DNA from: Prorocentrum cordatum
Taxonomy: Eukaryota > Sar > Dinophyceae > Prorocentrales > Prorocentraceae
DNA length: 64,000 bases
Assembly (NCBI GenBank): GCA_963575745.1
Contig: CAUYUJ010000149.1
Span: 1-64,000 of the forward strand
Direction: 5' to 3'
A program made the translations under genes and the position numbers. Below, in pieces: positions 53,230 through 64,000 of the stretch (positions are counted from its first letter, which is position 1; each line of letters opens with the position of its first letter). The notes beneath the pieces are model-generated. The model saw nothing but the letters and a program-made list of their open reading frames with translations, was not told the origin of the DNA and did no database searches.

Positions 53230-53676
53230 CGCTCCTCCGCTCGCGATGGTCATCGGGTCGAGGGGGTTCCACCGATCGGTCCAGTGGTAATTGCCACCCG
53301 CTGTGACGGCGGCCCACTCGGCGCTCGACCCAGCGAAAGAAGATGGTTGCGGGATGGTCTTTGGGGCCCACCTCCTGCCCCCCTCCTCGCCGTTGATCGT
53401 TGCCATTCGCATGCACTCATTGTACGCATGCTGGAGGAAGCTCGAACGGCCCGTCACCACGAGCTCGCGCCCGAACGTACGGCTCCTGACGCGGGCCTTG
53501 CACCACGTCAGATTCAAGATCCATTGCGCTTGCGATGCTGTGATCGTGCCTGATGGCAGGGGCTCGCGCACGGTGGCTATCGGGCCGAATACAGGGGGGC
53601 CGTACTCAGACATGCTGGTCGTGTGTCTTGAGCGCAAGAACACCTGCGGCGTGCTTGCCATTGCAACCGTCGCCAT
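53230..53676 (-). CDS. First exon of an unknown dinoflagellate family protein
   Basis: Starts at the ATG at 53676 (MATVAMASTPQVFLRSRHTT). Distinct blocks are SEYGPPVFGPIATVREPLPS, TITASQAQWILNLTWCKARV, RTFGRELVVTGRSSFLQHAY and NECMRMATINGEEG, ending GGNYHWTDRWNPLDPMTIAS. Beyond about 53230 the frame enters Arg-rich sequence from the CCT microsatellite, so an intron probably begins there; the next exon is not identified. The W-x-K-x(4)-S-x(2)-FG-x-E and LQ-x-AYN-x-C layout reminds me of a multi-copy dinoflagellate family, but I cannot name it. No clear spliced-leader relic is upstream. Confidence 0.5.
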
Positions 53677-53699
53677 CGTCGAAGCCGCGATCCAGACCC

Positions 53700-54300
53700 C
53701 CCCCCCGCGCGGGCTCGTGGGCGGGGCTGCGGGCGCAAGGGCGAGGGAGGGGCAGTGGGACTACGTCATTGGGAGGGTGGCGAGGAGAGGGGCGGCTGGA
53801 AGGGGGCGCTGGCAAGGGTGATGGCCCCCCTCTCGACGACGACGCTGCCAGGCGGCTGGCAGCGAGACAGACGCGGTCGAGAAAAGATCGGCGCGCTCTC
53901 TCCGCGCGCCACGCCCATCGCTCCAGGGGCAAGGCTGGCGGGCGGCAGCAAACGCACATATTTTCCGAGCTGCGTCAGGCAGTGGCGATGAGGAGCCCAA
54001 GGAAGGGTCGGGTCACGAAGGGGCGCCGTGCCGCCCCCGACTAGCCGTTCCCTTCCACCCCTGTCCTTGCCATCCAATGGCAAACCCCTCTCGGTCGCCA
54101 GCCCGACCTGGCCAATTGTCCGCTGGTTGTTTTGTTTATCCTCTGCGGGGTCTGCATTCAGTACGATGAGCGCGTGCCAAGCACACGCGCTCGCAAGAAG
54201 CAAGCGTCGTGCCCATCGGAGCTGCCGCATGTCTGAGCAGCTCCTCTAAACTTAACAGTGCCTAGATGCATGCTTTCAATAATTCCGAACCCGCCCTCCG
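53700..54300. other. No firm gene; dispersed element copy 2
   Basis: 53959-53993 holds TTTTCCGAGCTGCGTCAGGC then AGTGGCGATGAGGA, copy 2 of the element at 50069. A minus-strand frame starting MRQLRWARRLLLASACAWHA at 54230 has a signal-peptide-like N-terminus but nothing recognisable after it. Confidence 0.4.
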
Positions 54301-54450
54301 TCAGCCTCTGAGAAAGGATCCCAAGACGGCCGCAGAGCGACCCCCCCTGAACCGCCCAAGGTGCCCTCAGCAAGACCCCGCCCGCCGTGAACGGCATGGC
54401 CACGTGGTGGGCCCGAGAACCCCCAGGATGGCCCCAAGAAGATAGCTTCG
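54301..54450. repeat. Degenerate CCCAAGACGGCC repeat
   Basis: Diverged members of the GGCCGTCTTGG family (reverse orientation). Confidence 0.45.
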
Positions 54451-54573
54451 TTTCGATCCCAACGCTGCTCTCAGAATCGCCCGAGGGACCCCCCCACACC
54501 AATGCATCAACACATGCATCGTCCACCCCTTGCTCACCGCCAACCCCGTGGCTCCCGCAGCCCTGCTCCTCCT

Positions 54574-54582
54574 CATCGTCGT

Positions 54583-54632
<50 letters not shown>

Positions 54633-54665
54633 TCTCCCTCTCCCTCTCTCTCTCTCTCTCTCGCT
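54574..54665. repeat. (CT)n microsatellite
   Basis: CT dinucleotides with a CCCTCTCC interruption. It lies ~150 bp past the 3' end of the next minus-strand gene. Confidence 0.95.
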
Positions 54666-54814
54666 CGCTCGTTGCCGCCACCTCCCTCATTGCACTCCTT
54701 GCATCCCTGCCTCGCCCCGAACCCTCCCCCTCGCCATCCCCCCTCCACCTATGCACCAAGGGGTCGCCGCGTGCGGGCGCTTGCCCACCATGACGAGTCG
54801 CCTAAAATTGGCAC

Positions 54815-58480
<3,666 letters not shown>

Positions 58481-58622
58481 CTCCCCGCCGCCCACAGCCC
58501 CCAGGATACTGGTCAGTCATGAGCGCTTGGGGCGGGGTGCGTATTTCGACCAACCCATCCGTTGTTGGGGGCCGAACGGTCCTTCACTGTACCTGGGTGC
58601 GTGGCTGAAGTGAGGTTCCGCG
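58481..58622. other. 5' flank of the large minus-strand gene
   Basis: Short unique stretch; no spliced-leader relic found. Confidence 0.4.
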
Positions 58623-59125
58623 ATGCGTGTTGTTGGGTGGGTGGTGTTTGGGTGGCGGGTGGTGGGTGGTCAGTGGGTGGTGGGTGGCCGGTGGGTGGTC
58701 AGTGGGTGGTGGGTGGGTGGTGGGCGGGCGCGGGTGGGCGGTGGGTGGGGCGGTTGCGGGTGCGGGGGGGGGGCGGTTCGGAGGTGGGTCGGTGGGGGGT
58801 GATGGGGGAGGATGGTGGTGGGTGGGTGGTGGATGGTGGGTGTGGGTGGGTGGTGGGTGGGTGGTGGGTGGTGGGTGGTGGGTGGGTGGTGGGTGGTGGG
58901 TGGTGGGTGGTTTAAAATGGGTTGCATGTGGGTGGTGAACGGGTGGTTGGTTGCGGGTGGATGGTGGGTGGGTGGTGGGTGAGTGGTGGGTGGGTGGTGG
59001 GTGGGTGGCGGGTGGGTGGTGGGTGGGTGGTGGGATGGTGGGTGGTGGGTGGGTGGTGGATGGGTGGTGGGTGGGTGGTGGGTGGGTGGTGGGTGGGTTG
59101 TGGTTGGGCGGTGGGTTGGTTGGTA
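58623..59125 (+). repeat. ~500 bp G-rich GGGTGGTGGGTGG array
   Basis: Nearly uninterrupted G3/G2-T units on the plus strand. Closely spaced GGG runs give very high G-quadruplex potential; the minus strand would be an i-motif former. Val-Gly-Gly-Trp and His-Pro-Pro-Thr frames are artefacts. Confidence 0.95.
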
Positions 59126-59224
59126 CCCTTGCCCGCGCCTCCGCCCCCTCACTCTTATCCGTAAGCGCGGGGCGCTGCGTGTGTATATATGTATATTCTA
59201 CGTGTCAGGCGCCACCGAGACATG

Positions 59225-59258
59225 CGTTTCCGAGCTGCGTCCAACTTCGGCGACGAGG
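59225..59258. repeat. Dispersed TTTCCGAGCTGCGTCC element, copy 3
   Basis: TTTCCGAGCTGCGTCCAACT then TCGGCGACGAGG, continuing into a GGAAGGG ... TCACGAA block also seen after copy 2. A GAC trinucleotide stretch follows at 59320-59425. Confidence 0.65.
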
Positions 59259-59509
59259 CTGAGCTCGGGAAGGGGGGAGCCAAATCACGAAACCGACGAA
59301 CCCAACATTAACTGCAGACAAGCACAGACGACGACGCTAACGACGTCGACGACAGGGACGACGACGATGGACGATGGAAGCGAACACAAAAACGACGACG
59401 ATTACGACGACGGGTGACGACGAAGACAACCACCACGACGACGTTGACGGACGACATTCCGCCTCCTTCCTCCTTCATCGTCCCCGCATTCCCCGACATC
59501 CCCGAGACA

Positions 59510-59985
59510 GTTAGAGTAGCCAGAGAAGTTATGAAAAGTTAAGAACAAGTTAAGGGACAACTGAGAACAACTAATGAAAGGATACGAGAAGTTATGAAAT
59601 GATGTGAAAAGTTATGACAAGTTATGAAAAGTTGGGCAGGTTAGCTTGCAACTACACCGCAAATATAACACAAATGCAACACCCGAGCCCCAATTGCACT
59701 CTAACTTCTGTGTAAGTCTGGCCCAACTCATGTATACATCGCCTAACCCCAGATTCTGCAAAGTGGGCCCCTCCCCGTCCGGGCCCCCCCGGCGTGGAAC
59801 CCCCCGGCCCAGGCCCCCCCGGTCTAGACCCCCGGCCCAGACCCCCCCCTCCTTGAGACTCCAAGGTCGGTTAATTACGCGGGGTCGAATTATTTTACGC
59901 TTAACAACATAATTTTCTGCGGGTCGATCAATTAATAATGCGCAAGCCAAAAAATTAATCGACCCGAACTTTTCACGTTAAACTG
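59510..59985. repeat. AT-rich segment with AAGTTATGAAA words and a short C-rich core
   Basis: 59520-59640 repeats AAGTTATGAAAAGTTA-like words. 59762-59850 is the CCCCCCGGCCCAGACC family. 59870-59985 is AT-rich and contains an inverted pair GGGTCGATCAATTAA (59921-59935) / TTAATCGACCC (59955-59965). Confidence 0.65.
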
Positions 59986-59987
59986 GC

Positions 59988-62051
59988 TCAACTGGGAGGG
60001 GCCTCGCGGCGTTCCTTCCACAGCGCGCGCGCAATCGGCCGGCCACAAAACTTCGCGACGCATGCCGGCGAGAACGCACTCGCGGATCTCTTCTGACCCC
60101 TCCTTCGGCCAAATGCAGCTACAGATCCACCGAGACCCTCGCCCCTGTAGTTCCAGCGCTTCGCTGGCTCGCCGCCTTCCATGCAGAGCTCTAGAAACAT
60201 ACGCATTCTAGGCTTGACTATAAAATGCGCTGGGGGCGCGTCTTCCAAAGCGACCGCCTGCGCAGTGCATTTCATTGAACGCTCGCGATGAATGTCCACG
60301 CCAAACGGGCGGCTGCCAGACAGCGCGTCGCAAGACCGACTCAAGCCCGCCATCGCAGCGCGAACAGGCGATTCTACAGCTGCCCGCTGGTCGGCGCCAC
60401 CCCGACGATTCAGGAATGCATCCGCGATCTCCATCGCCCATGGAACCGCGTGCCTGAGCATCCCCGCGCCGCCCCTCATCTTAGCCGTCTTCGCCTTCCT
60501 CCCTTCACGACGCCACGCGTCAGCTTCGGCAAGCGGCTGGTCTTCTCACCTGGCGGCTGCCTGTCGTAGAACGCCAGCAAATGACGATGCAGCGTCAGCG
60601 CGCGGGCTTTCTGGGCAGCGTAAGCAACCTTTCTGCGCGTCACGAGATACCAGACCAAAGCGCCGACGCAGTCAGCCGCCACTCCCAGGTCAACGGCGCG
60701 CAGCCAGTCTAACTTCAGCAACTTGTCGCTTGCAAACGGCACTGGGAGGAGAGGGCACACAGTCGCGCCCGAAGCGATGATCTCCCTAATGATGTCCGAC
60801 CATGTGCGGCGATGCGTTCCCCGCGGCGCGTCTCTCCCAGTCTGCGACTTCACCTGAACGCGGGCTTCTGAAAGCGGTGGCGCCTCCTCTTCCTCAACCT
60901 CATTATCCTCCTTCTGTTCCCCCTGCTCCTCCATGCGCTCCTCCTTCTCCCGTTTTTCCTCCTCCTGCTCCTCTTCCTCCTTCTCCTCCTGCCCCTCCCC
61001 CCCCAGCCCCCCCCCCCCCCCCCTTCCTTCCTCTTCCCCTTCCCGCCCTTCCCCCTGCCTGCGGCAGGGGCCGCAAGACGACGACCCCCTGCGAGATGGG
61101 CGTTTTCACCCATAAGTCCCCCCTCCCGCTGGGGGATTTTCATCCACAAGCTCCCCTCCAAGAGGTGATATTGATCCATAAGTTTCCGCGGTGATTCGGG
61201 CGCCCACGGGCCTCGAACTTCTCGATGCTGCACAGGAAGCAAACCTCCTCGCCCTGCCAGCCAGGTAGTTTGAGCACCTCCTTCATCATCTCCCAGCCCC
61301 CCTTGATCTGGCAAAGCACCCCACCAATCGGTAAAGAACCCCGCTGCCGCTTCCTCCAGGCGTCTGTCGATTCGACAAGAGGGAGCCCGCCGCGCCGCGC
61401 CGTCGGCCGACGCTTCGCAGCAAGATGAATGAAACTCCATTGCACCACGGCAAAGATATCATCAAACGTGTTGGGGCCAACATGCTCTTTGAGGAACGCA
61501 GCGAGCGGCGCCCGCGTGTTTTTTTCCAGCTGCCTGCAGCCCCTGGCAACATGATGCTGACGATGTCTGCGGTCATTCATCGGCCCCAGAAGCAGGGGGC
61601 GCCGTCCTGCCACGCGCCCAGGGCCACGAGATCGTCGCAAACGCTCTCAACCCTCGCATTCTGCACGCGGCGCCAAGACACGCCGTCGAGATTCGATGTC
61701 TCCAGAAGCGCCCGCCGATCGCCAAAATGATGAAGCTTAGACAGGATCTCGCGCGGAAGCAGCATCGCAACATCCATCAGCTGCTCTGTTTCAGACTTGG
61801 GGGCCCAGCCCCTCACCTTGCAGCGATGCAGAGGAGGCCACCCCTCCTTGAAGAATTGGCGCCTGAATCTCCTGGATGCGTTTTTTCATGCCCGACGCGG
61901 TCCCAGAGGTCTGCAGGTCGGCACCTCCTGTCGCAGACGCAGAGACGGCGTCATTGATCAACTGAGCACCGCGCTGCCCGCTGATCACGCTGCTGCTGAT
62001 TAGGTCCTCCACGTTCGCTCTCAGCCGCCTCTGCGGTGGCAACTGCAGCAT
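59988..62051 (-). CDS. Large family-C protein with D-W-x-x and K-P-x-x core, intron-containing
   Basis: Another high-copy dinoflagellate family without a known function. Reading from the ATG at 62051: NVEDLISSSVISGQRGAQLI, GGADLQTSGTASGMKK; then, in a second frame, FFKEGWPPLHRC, LLPREILSKLHHFGDRRALL and LVALGAWQDGAPCFWGR; then LAAFLKEHVGPNTFDDIFAV, VQWSFIHLAAKRRPTARRGG, GGWEMMKEVLKLPGWQGEEV and CFLCS. An intron with CTCC and C17 tracts follows (about 61188-60870). After it: IASGATVCPLLPVPFASDKL, LKLDWLRAVDLGVAADCVGA, FIVKPRMRMFLELCMEGGEP, RWNYRGEGLGGSVAAFGRRR, to the stop at 59988. In family members I recall, the core words are D-W-L-H and K-P-K-L-H; here both histidines read Arg, so this copy may be inactive. 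At least three frame changes are needed. A spliced-leader relic lies 82 nt upstream. Confidence 0.65.
61086..61190. repeat. Three TTTCACCCATAAGT units with hairpins
   Basis: TTTTCACCCATAAGT, TTTTCATCCACAAGCT and TATTGATCCATAAGTT recur about 42-45 bp apart, separated by G/C hairpins (TCCCCC ... GGGGGA; CCTC ... GAGG). They sit at the 5' border of an intron of the family-C gene. Confidence 0.5.
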
Positions 62052-62133
62052 CTCGCAAGGCAACTCGCGCTTGGGAAGCGCGCCGACGGCCCTCGAGCCC
62101 CCCCGCGAGAGGCGAGTGCGACTACGGATATGC

Positions 62134-62151
62134 CCTGAGCCAATGATACGG
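62134..62151 (-). promoter_or_regulatory. Spliced-leader relic upstream of the 62051 ATG
   Basis: The plus strand reads CCTGAGCCAATGATACGG, the reverse complement of the spliced leader with two substitutions and a 3-nt loss. Confidence 0.65.
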
Positions 62152-62347
62152 AAGCGAACGGATGAGCATTTCTCTGCACCGCGCCCCTCCTGGAGGGGAT
62201 CCTTCAGTCCCGCGGCTCCGCCCCCTCAGCCGCGTGACCTTCCGCCCCCCCTCCGCTCCGCCCTCCGCCCACCACCGCCGTCTGTCCAACGCCTGCCCTG
62301 CTCTCCTGCAATGCCTCCATTCGCGCCGCGGCCACTGATGTCCGACG

Positions 62348-62407
<60 letters not shown>
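62348..62407 (+). repeat. 60-nt poly(C) homopolymer
   Basis: An uninterrupted run of 60 cytosines, exceptional for any genome and hard to sequence. It lies ~300 bp upstream of the family-C gene start. The true length is uncertain. Confidence 0.85.
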
Positions 62408-62408
<1 letters not shown>

Positions 62409-62674
62409 CCCCACCCGCACCCCGCCCTGCGGCGAGGGGGTTTGTTTCGAACCGGGGCGGGCAGAGAAACGCGCGGCCTCTCACGAGGGGGACCTCTGCA
62501 AGAAAGAATAGTGGCGCGTCATGTTTTTTCCATGCGTCGACGCGCAGGCTGCAATGAACGCAATAGCTGTGTCGGGCGAGGCAGTACTTCCCACCCTGCA
62601 TATGGAAGTAACTATGGATATGTATCGAGGCCCACAGATCAATCGAGGAACTTCTTGAAGCGCTTGAGCAACAG

Positions 62675-63011
62675 CTAAACTCCCTCGCACGCGTGCCCCA
62701 TCGCGCTGCGGGCGGCAACGGCCTCGCACTTCAGCTTCACGCACATATCCGCATCCTTGCCGACAGAAGAAACGCTGACAATTTTGGCAATGAGGATCTC
62801 CATGTTCGCCTCGTGGCCATCCGCATTGACCACGCACTTCTTGCATTCAACCGCCCAGTTCTGGAACTGAGCGCGGCCCGCTTGATCCTGATCTCCAGCC
62901 TGCGCGAGCAACTGGTTCTTCGTGTGTTTCAACTCCTCGAGCTGCTTCTAATACTTGCAGAGCGTTGATGAAGGTGCGCGAATCCTTCTCCACAAGCTTC
63001 TCATCGCCCAT
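62675..63011 (-). CDS. Small Lys/Glu-rich protein or 3' exon, frameshifted
   Basis: From the ATG at 63011 it reads MGDEKLVEKDSRTFINALQ. One base near 62950 then changes frame to KQLEELKHTKNQLLAQAGDQ, QFQNWAVECKKCVVNADGHE, ANMEILIAKIVSVSSVGKDA and DMCVKLKCEAVAARSAMGHA, with the stop at 62675. I do not recognise it. It follows the gene at 63075-63581 on the same strand after only ~60 bp, so it could be a later exon of that gene. Confidence 0.45.
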
Positions 63012-63074
63012 GTTGCGCACCAGGAAGTACCATTGCTTTCAAAGAGGCCTCTTCTTTTCATCTTCCATTACAGG

Positions 63075-63581
63075 CTATTCTTCTGCGGTGCCATGCTCAG
63101 CGCTATTCTCCTCCCACCAGTCCTGCACGAAGGCCACGGCCTCCTCGATGTTCTCAAAATCTCCGATGCTGAAGTCATTCGATGCCGGCGCCTGCGATGC
63201 GTTCTGGTACCCCCTCTTGCCAGACCAGGCGCGCACCTCCTCGTTCGTGCAAGTCTCTTCGAAGGTGGACATCCAATCTAGCGTCTTCTCCTTATCGCTT
63301 GCGAAGCTCTGCAAGCAGCGCCTCCGATCGCTTGGGTCTTTCATCCCGTTCCACATGGCCTGCGCTGCTTTGGCTGTCCCTGCAGCGGACGTAGTTTTGC
63401 CGTCGGCGCCCTTCCTCTCGGACTGGCAGCGGAGCCGCGCCCTCATTTTGTCGGCCTCGACCTTGTCGAGCCCGCTGCCCTTCGGAGCAGCCTTCGCTTT
63501 CTGTGCCGCTGCGGGGCCCGGCTTGCCATCGGTCTTCTTCTTCAGGGCCACGCTGCACACTGGCGCGATGAGAGCGCCCAT
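63075..63581 (-). CDS. Acidic helical protein, possible hydrophobic N-terminal segment, unknown family
   Basis: The frame is open from 63653, where it has no ATG but a hydrophobic stretch (LGVFALAAAVGGPAGVAPLL). The first ATG is at 63581 (MGALIAPVCSVALKKKTDGK). If the upstream part is an exon, the protein would be membrane-targeted. Later blocks are GSGLDKVEADKMRARLRCQS, AQAMWNGMKDPSDRRRCLQS, FASDKEKTLDWMSTFEETCT and FENIEEAVAFVQDWWEENSA; the stop is at 63075. The D-x-x-x-RR-x-x-LQ-x-F ... K-x-x-D-W layout is familiar to me from a dinoflagellate family of unknown role. The downstream coding piece at 62675-63011 may belong to it. Confidence 0.55.
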   Translation of the reverse strand: MGALIAPVCSVALKKKTDGKPGPAAAQKAKAAPKGSGLDKVEADKMRARLRCQSERKGADGKTTSAAGTAKAAQAMWNGMKDPSDRRRCLQSFASDKEKTLDWMSTFEETCTNEEVRAWSGKRGYQNASQAPASNDFSIGDFENIEEAVAFVQDWWEENSAEHGTAEE

Positions 63582-63744
63582 CAGGAGCAGAGGAGCGACG
63601 CCGGCAGGGCCGCCCACGGCTGCCGCGAGCGCAAACACACCCAGCACTTGCACTCACAAAAGCTTCGGCAAGCCCGATCGCCTCGCAGCCTCAACACCTG
63701 CTAACGAATTGCAAGTTCATCGTCGCCGTCGTCGGCGTCGCCGA

Positions 63745-63945
63745 GGCATCCCCTCAAAGAGGGGTTCGCTTCTCTCCCCCCCAAGGGGTTCGACGCCCTC
63801 GCGGTCGTCTCCTTTCCCTCCCAGAAGGGTCGTTTCATCGCTCATGGCGGCGCGGGCTCCTCCACAAAGGGGCAACGCGTTCCCTCAAAAAGGAATCCAT
63901 CTCCTCGCACTCGTTCTCGCAAGGGCCCCCCCCCCTCGGCAAGGG
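63745..63945. repeat. Row of short C/G hairpins
   Basis: CCCCTCAAAGAGGGG, CCCCCAAGGGG, CCCTCCCAGAAGGG, CTCCACAAAGGGG and TTCCCTCAAAAAGGAA follow each other every 30-50 bp, most preceded by TCGC/TCGTCTC and followed by TTCG. Each can fold on itself. This resembles the GCGGAT..CCGC cluster at 28789 in design but not in sequence. Confidence 0.55.
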
Positions 63946-64000
63946 GCCCGCCATGGCTGCGCCGCGCCCCGCCCCCCTTCAGGAATGAGCACCTGCCCCC

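Overview
This window looks like nuclear DNA of a core dinoflagellate (Prorocentrum- or Symbiodiniaceae-like). The species is inferred, not proven. The reasons are: decayed copies of the dinoflagellate spliced leader just upstream of several ATGs and on the matching strand; protein families I know only as high-copy dinoflagellate families; a decayed LINE with a C-terminal RNase H domain; very GC-rich coding DNA; and an extreme load of micro-, mini- and satellite repeats. There is no bacterial gene layout, operon, rRNA, tRNA or CRISPR array.

Layout. 1-4.7 kb: four minus-strand exons of a Xaa-Pro dipeptidase (prolidase), separated by repeat-filled introns, running off the left edge. 5-16.4 kb: repeats, including an ~800 bp GAT array, three copies of a short inverted-repeat transposon (MITE) with 8-bp target duplications, two ~83-bp minisatellites, a near-identical three-copy ~0.86 kb tandem repeat, two GC-rich minisatellites and an AT-rich (TTA/TTC)n island. 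16.5-18.7 kb: a 5'-truncated, mutated LINE 3' half. 19.5-20.2 kb: a small secreted or membrane protein gene. 20.6-30.8 kb: satellites (a composite 10/12-bp satellite of ~5 kb, a 1.25 kb ACATAT tract, a C-rich minisatellite, and a GGCCGTCTTGG minisatellite in ~0.4 kb higher-order units).

31-63.6 kb is the gene-rich part. On the plus strand are a Q-rich protein, an intact 421-residue basic repeat protein and a long multi-domain protein. On the minus strand are a SPSE-family protein, a coiled-coil protein, two acidic or Lys-rich proteins, a Cys/His zinc-finger-like protein and several large family members broken by introns or frameshifts. Most coding frames carry one-base shifts, often at homopolymers, so sequencing or assembly error and real decay cannot be separated here.

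The genes do not form a pathway. The best biological signal is their origin. Eight, possibly nine, genes have a decayed spliced-leader sequence 33-96 nt before the ATG, which marks reverse-transcribed and reinserted mRNAs. The prolidase has real introns and no such relic. Three large genes share an ordered set of acidic and D-x-x-H / P-K-x-H motifs that could mean descent from DDE-type transposases. Together with the LINE remnant and the MITEs, the window reads as a landscape built by retroposition, transposition and repeat expansion.
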